Source: Pomphorhynchus laevis (lineage: Eukaryota; Acanthocephala; Palaeacanthocephala; Echinorhynchida; Pomphorhynchidae). From it: a stretch of DNA of 64,000 nt. This document shows positions 10,660 to 21,047 of the stretch, in pieces. The stretch is taken from NCBI GenBank assembly GCA_012934845.2, contig WNNJ02003217.1:1-64000 (forward strand), in the 5' to 3' direction. A program made the position numbers and the translations under genes. A model generated the notes under the pieces. The model was given only the letters and a program-made list of their open reading frames with translations. It did not search any database and was not told the DNA's origin. Position 1 is the first letter of the stretch, and every line of letters begins with the position of its first letter.

Positions 10660-11318
10660 GACGCCTCCTGCGTCGGTCTTTCAGAACTTATCATCGTTAT
10701 CTCAGACTATCTTCAGAACTTGATTCATCCTTTTATCGTAGCCAATTCTTTGCTCTTCGTCGTTCGCATAGGCAACTTCTGCGTTCTAAGGCACATATTT
10801 TGGCGAAACAAACTGGCTTCCACTACGCACTCTCGAACTAAATGGAAAACTATCAATTATCTACTTTCTCGTTCCTCTGTCATCTCCACTCTTGATCATT
10901 TTCAATTCTCCGATTACCTAATTTCAAAGCTATCTCTCTAATCGATTAGATCATAGTTTTTCCACAACTTCTGCTATCCCGTCTATTTGTATCCCTAAGC
11001 TCTTTTACGTACGTATAGACTCTGAAGATTATGCATCTTGCCTTCTTGTTTCGTCACCATGTAAGTCCTCTCCTGCCGATCCCATTCCTATTCGAATTCT
11101 CAAATTGTTGTTCACTTACTTCACATCTTTCATTACCAGCATATTAAACTACTTGTTCCGGAATGAAATATTTCCTGTCCTTTAGAAAGCGGTCATTGTT
11201 CGTTCCCTATTTAAAAATCCTCTTTTGACTACTCTCTTTCTTCATCCTTTCATCTAATATCAATTCTACTAACCTTATCTAAAATTCATTAACACCATGT
11301 CTCTTTGATCATATCCGA
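10660..11318 (+). mobile_element. LINE C fragment (C3)
   Basis: Matches C1 from about 14879 to about 15530, starting CGCCTCCTGCG and passing through the RT finger region. It is more diverged than C1 is from C2, so it is an older insertion. Both the 5' part and everything after the fingers are missing. Confidence 0.75.
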
Positions 11319-11324
11319 AGAAAT

Positions 11325-11440
11325 GATATTCCTGAAGTGGATATTTCCTGATGTAATTGCGGTCGCCATTACCACAGGAAATATCAACTTTAGGAATGAC
11401 CATTACATCAGGATGACAGTTACCATCAATGGCAACTATT
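11325..11440. repeat. Nested foldback sequence
   Basis: ATTCCTGAAGTGGATATTTC near 11328 pairs with GAAATATCAACTTTAGGAAT near 11378. A second pairing, CCTGATGTAAT with ATTACATCAGG, interleaves with it. It starts just after the LINE C3 fragment ends. Confidence 0.55.
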
Positions 11441-11641
11441 TATATAGTGAATAATATTTTTTCCTTGGTTCCTAAAATTAACAATTGCTAAATTCAAAGA
11501 AATTGATAACTTAAATATCTTAAATATTTTATTATAGCAAATACTTTAATCTGCATGTTTTAATCTTGATTTATGTACATTTCTCGAATGACAGAATGAA
11601 TTTATATGGTACATTTTAATTTTAAACTGTGTTAATTTTAG

Positions 11642-11845
11642 ATGCCTAGAGTAAACTGGTGTTGCTGGATTGTCATGTGTTTAGTTATGCGAGTAGTTAC
11701 TATTTCACAGAGAGTATGTGATCTAAGCAACATAGGGTTAAATGAGATACACGATATTATGAAACATATTGCTTCCGCTTTAAATACCGAGAATAGATCA
11801 AATAGACAAACTTCAGTATTTACAAGGCATTCAAATAATTGCTGA
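11642..11845 (+). CDS. Possible small secreted peptide ORF
   Basis: A 67-residue ORF whose first about 23 residues, with the core CCWIVMCLVMRVVTIS, look like a signal peptide, followed by RVCDLSNIGLNEIHDIM and a polar tail. The ATG directly follows TTAATTTTAG, a good splice acceptor. A second frame stays open past the stop (ELIKNNYSWQCEE) up to a plausible donor (GAG then GTACAAGT, about 11881). It could be an exon of a spliced host gene, a decayed gene or chance. No homologue is recognised. Confidence 0.3.
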   Translation: MPRVNWCCWIVMCLVMRVVTISQRVCDLSNIGLNEIHDIMKHIASALNTENRSNRQTSVFTRHSNNC

Positions 11846-11849
11846 ACTT

Positions 11850-12527
11850 ATAAAAAATAACTACTCTTGGCAATGCGAAGAGGTACAAGTATTGTTTAAA
11901 AATTTTAATAAGTATACATATTGAAAGATTTTCTAAATGCTAATACAAATATTTTAAATCTTTTGTTGTTCTACTTTTTTATGAGTTTCAGTATAACTCT
12001 ATATTTTTTTCTTTAATACCAATTGTTCATATTCTTTTTCGATACACTAATTTACTAATATCTTTTTTATAAATATATAAACCTATATAGCGATTATAAA
12101 TATATTATATTTCTATTTTCAACAGAAAAATCGTGAAGAGTCTAAAATTTATTTTGTTTTCAAATTTTCAACCACTACTGCGGTCATCATAAGGAAAACG
12201 TTATTACACACGTTACAACAAACATATAATCAAAAACATATCCGGGGGAAACATACCAAAAGTTAACCTGGAAAAATAAATTTATCATTTGTAATCAGGT
12301 GGGTAGGCACATCCGGTTTATTACCCTCGAAGTTGTTGTCGGAATCTAGGATATGTAATATGCTAGCCTCTTTTATTTTTTGCCTTATATCACTTCAGAG
12401 GGTTATAACAAAAGTGATAGCTTTCGTTATAGCTTTTTTGAATTGCTTTCGTTTTAGCTTTTCTGTAAACACGAAATACCAGACCGATGCTTACAAAATA
12501 AAGTACCGTGAAAACAAGTGCTTCCAT
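11850..12527. other. AT-rich DNA, nothing assigned
   Basis: No repeat or coding frame could be supported, apart from short frames that lack any motif. Confidence 0.4.
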
Positions 12528-12680
12528 ACGCTAGTCTTAACACATGTTGCAGATTTTATAGTCTTTCAGAAGACGCGGTCTATTCGTATTCCCCAGGACA
12601 TTACTCGATTTATTCCAAAGCATATTTGTTCCCACTATACTTTGTACATAACCCACCTCACTCCTCTTCATCTCAAACTC
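12528..12680 (+). mobile_element. LINE B endonuclease fragment (B6) broken by LINE C
   Basis: GTTGCAGATTTTATAGTC through CTCACTCCTCTTCATCTC matches the endonuclease N-terminal region of B1 (about 7065-7204). It stops exactly where LINE C1 begins at 12681, which shows LINE C inserted into an existing LINE B. Confidence 0.75.
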
Positions 12681-12975
12681 GTCTGCGAATAAGCGATGCG
12701 GACCTTGTAATGGTCAAACAGCTGTTTGTAAGGGCTGTGTATGCTTTCAAAATGGTAAGCAATGCATTAATTATTGTGCACACCGATGCTCATATCGAGA
12801 ACGATTGATTCCACCCAATCAATATAACGTCAAACATACAGCAAAATTTTCAACATTATGAGCAACGAAAGTGAAGCAAGTGCGAAGAAGGGATACCACA
12901 GCTCCTTATTAAAAAAGTTAGAGATCTAATATACATACATTTGATAAAATACATACAAGATTTGATGAACTGGGA

Positions 12976-13550
12976 ATGACAGTAAACGCCGTGGAGACTA
13001 TTTCCATCGAAATAAAGTGTACTACTGATAATTGCAACGTGTATTCAACGGTAATCCTTCCGAGAAGGCTTTCTAGAGATTTACTGACCCAAGATTATCT
13101 CTGTGGATTTTGTGCAGCCAAAGCAATCAACGAAACCCGAATCGAAATAACTAAACTTAAAAGCCACTTAATATCAAATGATTCAAATAGTTGCTGGGCA
13201 AAAAAGAGCGTATACATAGAATAGTAAATGAGTCTATCAACTCCTCCCTCATCCGTTGCATCAATAAGCAGGTATCTCATGATGTTTGTTCTTTTCAAAG
13301 CACACCAGAGGTAGATAAATCTTGTTCTAAATTAGCAAACTCTCTTGATAGGGAAAGCGCTAGGGCCTCACATCTGATAGTTCGTAATTTATCCGTTTCT
13401 GAAAGCGAGCAACAAGTTATATTAAATCTTTTTGAGGAAATCGGTTGTCCTTTGGTCGGACAAAAACTAGACTTTCATCGACTCCCTGCACTTCATACTA
13501 ACTCCCCTTCATGGGTTAAGGTAAAAACTAGCGTCAGCCATGTGGAATGA
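12976..13550 (+). CDS. LINE C ORF1 remnant
   Basis: MTVNAVETISIEIKCTTD and the following residues match the C2 ORF1 from its residue 28 after the ATG at 53365. The upstream Cys-rich segment is present at 12682-12850 in the same frame but cut off by the inserted stretch. After about 13215 the frame shifts and continues as VNESINSSLIRCINKQVSH. The conserved DNA end LIVRNLSVSESEQQVILNLF looks like the usual start of an RRM-like or zinc-associated ORF1 C-terminal part. Confidence 0.65.
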
Positions 13551-14014
13551 TCTTTAAAATCTCCGTTTAAGCTTAAGAATTCATCTCTCTTTCATACGGT
13601 GTACTTGTGCCCTGATTTGTCGAAACTTGAACAAAATGAACTTAAAAGACTACGGAAAGAATTATCCGAACGAAAAAAGTCAGACCCAAGTAAGCGATAT
13701 TTTATTAGAGGACATAAGATATTGGTTTCATCATAGTAGGGAAGCCCATCGCAGTAAATGGGAGCTTACCAGTACTCGGCGAAGTTTCGTCTACAGGCAA
13801 CAACAATCTTTCTAACCCAGCCAATATATGACAAACGATTGAAAATGATTTAAATGTAAATCCTCCAGCAAAACTTCAAGTAAATCATCCGGGGTATCCT
13901 CTAATTGATTCTACTCCACTGCTCCCCAAAACTTCCTGGAAAGTAGCCGTTTTAAATATCCGCTCTCTTAGTAACAAGGTTGATTCAGTATATGATCTTT
14001 TCTTCCATAAATCT

Positions 14015-14800
14015 TTGGATGTTTTGTGTTTAACCGAATCTTGGCACGTTGATAAGAATGATTACTCTCTTAAACGCCTCCGCTCTTTAAATCTCTCTGT
14101 GGTCGATAAGGCTCTTCAACGACCTATTAGTTCAAATCGATCAATTAACCACGGTGGTCTTATAGCTTTCTCTCATCATTTGTCTCCATTGCAATCATTA
14201 CGGTTGCCATTTGTTCCTCTCACTTTCAAACTACTTGGGTTCCGTGTAAAAGCCGGCTCGTTGTTTCTCAATATCTACTTACTCTATCGGCCTGGATCAT
14301 GTCATCCGTCTGACTCTTTTTTCTGTGAACTGTCAAACTTACTTTCTTTCATCTTCCTCTCCGGTTTACCTTGCGTTGTACTAGGTGATATAAATGTTCG
14401 CTTAGAATGTCCTCGTGATTCCAGTACCCTAAAGACGATTTTTACATTTAACGATCATGATTTTCAAATCATGTCTCCTCATTATTCTTCTGATACCCAT
14501 ATTCTTGGCGGTACCCTTGATATTGTTGCCCTACCTACGCGTCTTGCCTTGTCTTCTTCATTGTGCATATCTGATCCTGCTCTATCCGACCACCTCCTTG
14601 TTACATGTTCTCTCCCTTTGTTAAAAATCAATGTTCCTGCGAAAATTATCTCGTGTCGTTCTAGGAAATTCCTCGACTTTTCCCTTCTTTGCTCTCATAT
14701 TAACCGCTCTCCGTTAATGTATCCTTCTTCTATCTACCAATCCCCTAATTACTTATGTACCCTCTTTGACAATGTATTTTGCTCTCTCTATCCTCGATGA
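14015..14800 (+). CDS. LINE C endonuclease domain
   Basis: AP-endonuclease motifs in order: VLCLTESWH (metal-binding Glu), GGLIAFSHH, LLYRPG, CVVLGDINVRL (catalytic D-x-N), ILGGTLDIVALP and SDHLLVTC (the terminal catalytic Asp-His). Upstream, in the same frame, VAVLNIRSLSNKVDSVYDL (about 13948-14000) gives the N-terminal Asn motif. All catalytic residues are present. The frame ends at 14800 and the RT continues in another frame. Confidence 0.85.
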   Translation: MDVLCLTESWHVDKNDYSLKRLRSLNLSVVDKALQRPISSNRSINHGGLIAFSHHLSPLQSLRLPFVPLTFKLLGFRVKAGSLFLNIYLLYRPGSCHPSDSFFCELSNLLSFIFLSGLPCVVLGDINVRLECPRDSSTLKTIFTFNDHDFQIMSPHYSSDTHILGGTLDIVALPTRLALSSSLCISDPALSDHLLVTCSLPLLKINVPAKIISCRSRKFLDFSLLCSHINRSPLMYPSSIYQSPNYLCTLFDNVFCSLYPR

Positions 14801-16775
14801 AATTCTTCCTCTTAAAACTGTTGTTCAATCACGGCAAAATCTTGCAACATGGTTCGACTCTGAGTGTGTGACTTCAAAACGCCTCCTGCGTTGTTCTTTC
14901 AGAACTTATCATCGTTATCTCATACTATCTTCAGAACTTGATTCATCCTTTTATCGTAACAAATTCTTTGCTCTTCGTCGTCCGCATAGGCAACTTCTGC
15001 GTTCTAAGGCACATAGCTTTTGGCGAAGCAAACTGGCTTCCGCTAATGACTCTCGAACTAAATGGAAAACTCTTAATTCTCTACTTTCTCGTTCCTCTGT
15101 CACCTCCACTCTTGATCCTTCTCAATTCTCCGATTACCTAATTTCAAAAACTGTTTCTCTAATCGATTCGATCATCGTCCTTCCACAAATTTATTGTATC
15201 TCGTCTGTTCGTATCCCTGAGCTCTTTTATCTACTTGCGGTATCTGATGAGGTATCTTGCCTTCTTATTTCTTTAACTTGTAAGTCCTCTCCTGCCGATC
15301 CCATCCCTACTCGAATTCTCAAATTGTTGTCAACAGACTTCACACCTTTCCTTACCAGCCTCTTTAACTCGTCAATAGTGAATGGAATATTTCCTATTCT
15401 TTGGAAAACGTCCATTGTTCGTCCCCTACTTAAAAAGCCCTCTCTTGACCCCTCTCTTCCTTCATCTTATCGCCCAATATCAATTCTACCAACCCTTTCT
15501 AAAATTCTTGAACACCTTGTCTTAGATCAGATAAACAAGTATCTCTCTTCATCGCAACACTATCCTTCTTTTCAATCTGCTTTCCGCTCCAATCATTCCA
15601 CCGAACTAGCATGTCATTAAGTATTTTCTAATCTGCTCTCCGCTCGTGCCAAAGGACTGTGTAGTGTGTTAATATCGCTCCATTTTTCATCTGCATTCGC
15701 ATTGTCGATCACAAAATCCTTCTTTTTCGTCTTCGCTATCACTATGGCTTCTATTCGTCCACCTTAGCTTGGTTCTCTTCATATCTCTCCGATCGATCAT
15801 TTTCAGTCCATTCTAATTCAATGTGTTCTCTTCTATCTTCTATCTCGTCTGGTGTACCTCGAGTTTCTGTACTTCGCCCTATTATATTTACGCTTCTTTT
15901 TGGAGATTTATCTTGTATAACTAGTAAATTCTGATTTAGGGTAATGCAGTACGCTGATAATATACCTCTTTATTCTCATTCGTCTCCTCATTCCCGAAGC
16001 CAACGTTTTGTATCCGCATCTAATTGTCTTCATTCTCGATCAAAACATCTTATTTCTTCGCACATGTCCCTCAATCCTACCAAATCTAAAGTGTTATGGA
16101 TTTTACCCTCTACTGTTTATGTATTTCCTTCTTCTCTGTATCCTCAGACCACAATTATTCCTGTTGCAGATAAACTAGTATTTCTAGGCGTTCACTTCGA
16201 CAATAACCTGCATCTCGATCCCTTCATTCGTGATAAAACTAGGTCTTCAAATATTCTTCTCCGTGATATTCGTCTCGTCAGAAATTCTCTAGATTTTAGT
16301 TCATGTAAATCTCTTATCTCCTCCCTTCTTTTCCCAAGTATTGATTACTGTCTTAGTCTTCTCTTCAAAGTCATCCCTTAAACCTCTTCAACGCCTCATT
16401 AACTCTGCGGTGCGCATCCTTTTTCGACTTCGTAAATTCGATCATATATCCTCCTATTTATCAAAACTTGGATGGCTAAGTATTGAACATCGCATTCGTT
16501 TTCGTCTGCTTTGCCTGACTTATCGCCTTCATTATTGTAATTCTCCTTCTTATCTTTATCTGCCAACTCTAAGTGAATCTCGCTGTCTTTCTACTCACCT
16601 ACGTTCCTGTGATTCTCTTCTGCTACACGTACCTATTCACTCAACCAACTTCGGCCGTCGATCCCTACATATCGCTGCTCCTCTCCTTTGGAATTCCTTA
16701 CCTAATCATCTGCGATCATCATCCTCACTCCGATTTTTCAAAAAGCAGATAAAATCGATGCTACTAAACGATTAA
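14766..16775 (+). CDS. LINE C reverse transcriptase (broken)
   Basis: The 14766-15620 frame holds the linker and RT fingers (SYRPISILPTLSKILEHLV). It stops at a TAA after TELACH, continues as VFSNLLSARAKGLCSVLI, shifts frame near SSAF and resumes as IVDHKILLFRLRYHYGF (motif A). Motif B is SSGVPRVSVLRPI, degraded from GVPQGSVLGPI. Motif C reads QYADNIPLYSHS, so YADD has become YADN. The thumb and C-terminus (15944-16775) end SLRFFKKQIKSMLLND, the usual close of CR1-like ORF2. Confidence 0.8.
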
Positions 16776-16792
16776 CTTTTTTATCTGTTTCG

Positions 16793-16957
16793 CTTTTGTG
16801 GGCTTGTAAGCACACAGTCTGTGTGCATTTGCCACATTGAAAAAACTTTCAACTTTCAAATTATGGTCGATATCACAATGTTTTTGAGCACCCCACCTTC
16901 GCTTTTGTGGGCTTGTAAGCACACAGTCTGCGTGCATTTGCCACATTAAAAAACGTT
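16793..16957 (+). repeat. Duplicated LINE C 3' tail
   Basis: CGCTTTTGTGGGCTTGTAAG followed by a GCACACAGTCTGTGTGC hairpin and TTTGCCACATT occurs twice, 109 bp apart. C2 carries one copy near 57261-57308. The hairpin is a likely recognition structure for the element's RT. Confidence 0.7.
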
Positions 16958-17414
16958 CCTTTTTTAAACATGTCAATAACCCTTGATTTCCCTTATTTTA
17001 ATCACTCAATTTTTAACCCCATATATGTTGTTATACACAAATCAAACTCAAATTTAAAATACAGTAATAAAGCATCGCAACATTTATTAAGCATAACGAA
17101 ACCGTTTGGCTTACCGTTTACTCTTAAAATTAGAAAATTTCACTGGCTCTCTCGTATTAATGTAAAAATCGTGTAATAGTGTCAATATTGTAAAAATTTA
17201 CTGATCACGTCGCTTAAATAGCAAACTCTCTCCGAAAGAACGGTAAAGTTTTTAAACAACAACTTACGTATTTATGTTGAAATTTATTCAGAGCAATTAC
17301 GTCACTTTTGGTTATGTACTCAAATTTGTCAGTTTTGTGTAGCAGAGAAACGCTAAAAACGAATGATTGTTTTTATCAATAATAATCATCATCACAAACA
17401 TCAGAGATATCTTG

Positions 17415-18272
17415 ATATTGTATTTGATTGCATCTGTAAGCTGAAATTTTTCCGATTGTGGCACGATATTATCCTCACAGGTATTGATCTTATTTTTGGT
17501 ACAGCAGGACGCTACTAATCAGTCTGGATGGGTCTCATCAGCTGCTGATTAAGACCTGCATTTCACGTTTCGACCCTTATTATCTGCTTTCTCCGTTGAC
17601 TGATGCTGATCGGATTTGAACTCAGGACGTCTGTATCGTGATTCAACGCAACATCCACTAAGCTGTCTGCTCCAGTGGTGTAGATATACATTTCTGTATA
17701 TTACTTTTGGTAGGGGATCGTATTCTAACGATCTATTAGAAACCTACCCGATGTGTGTGATCCGCTAGCCGGATCACCCGTTTTTCATGCTGCCACTTGC
17801 AATGATAGTTTTTAATTGTATTTGATTGCATCTGTGAGCTGAAATTTTTTTCCGATTGTGGCACGATATTATCCTCACAGGTATTGATCTTATTTTTGAT
17901 ACAGCAGGACGCTACTAATCAGTCTGGGTGGGTCTCATCAGCTGCTGACCCAGACCTACATTTCACGTTTCGACCCTTATTATCTGCTTTCTCCGTTGAC
18001 TGATGCTGATCGGATTTGAACTCATGACGTCTGTATCGTGATTCAACGCAACATCCACTAAGCTATCTGCTCCAGTGGTGTAGATATACATTTCTGTATA
18101 TTACTTTTGGTAGGGGATCGTATTCTAACGATCTATTAGAAACCTACCCGATGTGTGTGATCCGCTAGCCGGATCACCCGTTTTTCATGCTGCCACTTGC
18201 AATGATAGTTTTTAATTGTATTTGATTGCATCTGTGAGCTGAAATTTTTCCGATTGTGGCACGATATTATCC
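17415..18272 (-). mobile_element. Tandem tRNA-like SINE, 2.1 units of about 399 bp
   Basis: Unit starts (TATTTGATTGCATCTGT) lie at 17421, 17819 and 18219. On the minus strand each full unit carries a polymerase III box A-like AGCTTAGTGGATG (17652-17664 and 18052-18064) and a box B-like GAGTTCAAATCC (17612-17623 and 18012-18023), spaced as in a tRNA. A body follows with GGGTCGAAACGTGAAAT and a tail with GCAATCAAATACAA. This is the build of a tRNA-derived SINE. Tandem SINE units are unusual. The third unit is cut after about 57 bp by a MITE-like segment. Confidence 0.65.
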
Positions 18273-18420
18273 TCAAAAGTAATATGTCGCTTACCTCTGT
18301 TAGCATCTTCAGAAAATTACTTTATCAAATTAGAGAAATTTTTAAAGATGCCAACAGAAGTTAGCGAAATATCAAAAATAATATCCTCTTCTCCTTGATC
18401 CAACTCCAATAATTCTTTAC
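18273..18420. mobile_element. MITE-like element, truncated on one side
   Basis: Internal inverted arms CGCTTACCTCTGTTAGCATC and GATGCCAACAGAAGTTAGCG, then a right end reading CTTGATCCAACTCCAATAAT. Same family as 8.2, 18.6 and 24.1 kb. The left terminal repeat is replaced by the end of the SINE array. Confidence 0.55.
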
Positions 18421-18596
18421 AGATCTAGATTATTAAAAATCAAGTTTAATAGGTACAGCTATGTACCTTCCAATCTATTACATTATTGTCCAAACTCGCA
18501 TTGACATCTACTGTAGTTGGAGAAACTTTAAAAGTCACAAAATCGTGTGTTGCTTGAAATAAATGCTCAAGTATATAAATATTTTAAATAGTTAAT

Positions 18597-18816
18597 GCTG
18601 ATCCATTATTGATAAATAATTATTGAAGCTGGATCAAAGGAAAGAAAAAACAGAAATAATTTTCTGAATATGCTAACAGAAGTTAGCGAAATATCAAAAA
18701 TAATTTCTTCTTTCCATAAAAGAAGAAACAGAAGTATTTGCCTGAAGACGCTAACAAAAGTTAGCGAAATATCAAAAATAGTTTCTTCTTTCCTTTGATC
18801 CAGCTCCAATAATTAT
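18597..18816. mobile_element. MITE-like element, double internal unit
   Basis: Terminal arms GCTGGATCAAAGGAAAGAA and TTCTTTCCTTTGATCCAGC are exact reverse complements, flanked by AATAATTATTGAA and TCCAATAATTATT. The interior repeats GCTAACA(G/A)AAGTTAGCG twice, so the element looks internally duplicated. Flanking and ends suggest a TA-rich target. The 67-residue minus frame in it is not a gene. Confidence 0.7.
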
Positions 18817-19253
18817 TTAACATATTTTATATTCTAACAGGCTGTTTATCTACAAAGGTATATTTTCTTAAATCATTATATAATCATTATATACTTTGAC
18901 TACCCCTGAATGGTACCAAAAATTACTTCCATTTTCGTGGATTAATGCCACCAAAACTATTATTAATGATTGATTATAATCATTCAGTAATTTCTGTCAT
19001 TTAATTACTAAATTAATAAATAAAGGTTTTATTACTAAATAAACAAGATAAATCAATTCTACAGAATAAATAGGTCAGTAGAATGAAATTATCAGTTTCT
19101 TGAATTTTCGTAGAAGTCTTCCTTTAATCCGGACTCAAATCCATGGAGATCTGAGCACCCCCAACCAATCCAAAACGCCGCTTTCGGATTGAACCACCCG
19201 GGGTCTTTCACACACCCCCCCCTCGAAGAATCCAATCAATGCGGACGATGCTG

Positions 19254-21047
19254 GGTAAAAGGGAAACGAGGAGTTTCAGAAACCTTAATCTTCGCTCTAA
19301 AGGGACGTCCTCTTGAAAAGAAGACTAATCCCGAGATGGTCAAGATGCCCAAAAGGCGCACCTGGGTTTTCCCATTCAACGACAGATGCTAAGCTCGTTT
19401 CAGAGCCGATCGAATTCTCTTCAGGATACGTTTAGGTCTATCCAGGTCAGCTTTCGCCGACCAGTTAACCGAAACGGTAAACCCTAGGTATTTTACTCGG
19501 CTTTTGAAGGTAGGAAGTGGTTCAGAGGCCAATATGGAGAAGAGCGCAGAGAGTGTTAGTCTCTTAAGTTTTTGCTTCGTCGCAGGAGAGCAAGGAAGAC
19601 AACCACCTGACATTTGGCGGAGTTGAGAATAAGATTAGACCTGGGCAACTGGTATTTTTATCTTAAAAAGAAGCGGTTGATGTCAAAGATACGTCTTTAC
19701 ACCTGCGCCCACGGAACAGGACTGTGGTGTCATCAGCGTACACCACTAGACCTTGTTCACGTTTAAATATTTTGAATAGATTAATGGAGGCAGCAAAATA
19801 TAAGATAGGAGAGATGGGTACCTTGAAGCACACCCGTAATAGGGTAGAACTTACGCGCACCAGGGTGATCGTAATAAAATCGCTTGGTATACAGCAGTAT
19901 CTCCATTCTGTTAACAATTCTCGCAGGCAACCCAATGGACCTGAGAGAAGAGATAACAAAGGGAATGGAGATGCAGTCAAATGTAGCGGAAAAATCAAGG
20001 AAAACAGTTACAGCAAGGTGATGACTACTCTCCTGACAAAACCAATGCACTTCACCAACTGCTGAATGGACCGACCGACCTTTGACGAACCCATGGAAAC
20101 CAGATGGGAATAAATTTCGCCTACTTAGATGATCACGGATTCTACTCGCTGGGTAAACGAAAGACGAGAAGCTTAAGAAACCTTAGTCTTCGCTCTGGGG
20201 GACGTCCTCTTAAGAAGAAGACTAATCCCCGGATAGCCCAGGTACCCTAAAGGCACACCTCGGTTTTCCCATTCAACGACAGATGCTAAGCTCGTTTCAG
20301 AGCCCATCTAGCTCTCTTCAGGATACGTTTAAGTATATCCAGGTCAGCTTTCGCCGACCAGTTAACCGAAACAGTGAACCCCAGGTATTTTACTCGACTT
20401 TTGAAGGTAGGGAGTGGTTCAGAGGCAAATATGGAGAAGAGTGCAGAGAGTGTTAGTCTCTTAAGTTTTTGCTTCGTCGCAGGAGAGCCATTGAAGACAG
20501 CCACTTGCGATTTGGCGGAGTTTAGAATAAGATTAGACCTGGGCAACTGATATTTTTATCTTAAAATAAGCGGCTGATGTCAAAGATACGTCCTTACACA
20601 TGCGTCCACAGAACAGAGCTGTTGTGTCATCAGCGTACACTACTAGACCTTGATCACGTTTAAATATTTTGAATTGATTAATGGAGGCAGCAAAATATAA
20701 GATAGGAGAGAGGGGAACCTTGATGCACACCCGTAATAGGGTAGAACTGACGCGCATCAGGGTCGTCATCAAAATAAAATCGCACAGTGTACAACAGTAT
20801 CTCCGTTCTGTTAACAATTCTCGCAGTCAACCCAAGGGACCTGAGAGAAGAGATAACAAAGAGAATGGAGATGCAGTCAAATGCAGCGGAAAAATCAAAG
20901 AAAGCAATTACAGCAAGGTGATGACTACTCTCCTGACAAAACCAATGCACTTCACCAACTGCTGAATAAACCGTGCATCCTTTGACGAACCTATGGAAAC
21001 CAGATGGGATTAAATTTCGCCTACTTAGATGATCACGGATTCTACTC
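19254..21047 (-). repeat. Direct tandem duplication of LINE B RT, 2 x 897 bp
   Basis: Each unit carries motif A (FLDFSATFDCISIPF or FFDFSAAFDCISILF), motif B (degraded GVLQG or GVHQGSPLSYLIF), motif C (VVYADDTTVLF or VVYADDTTALF) and the thumb. The junction at 20150 joins TTCTACTCGC directly to TGGGTAAACGAAAG. Confidence 0.8.

Larger units (their letters stand above)
12681..16960 (+). mobile_element. LINE C copy C1, CR1-like non-LTR retrotransposon
   Basis: The 5' end is set by the point where it becomes nearly identical to C2 (GTCTGCGAATAAGCG at 12681 and 53241). The order is a Cys-rich ORF1, AP endonuclease, RT and a 3' UTR with a short hairpin. The RT wording (LLKKPSLDPSLPSSYRPISI, SSGVP, YAD) and the endonuclease layout fit the CR1/L2 group. 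ORF1 carries an insertion of about 90 bp (12862-12960) absent from C2. Several stops and frameshifts interrupt ORF2; some are shared with C2. The 3' tail is duplicated (16793-16850 and about 16902-16957). Confidence 0.85.

Noticed and set aside
17600-17680. Functional tRNA gene on the minus strand
   Set aside because: Box A and B are present, but acceptor and anticodon stems do not pair and the sequence is part of a 399-bp repeated unit, as expected for a SINE head.
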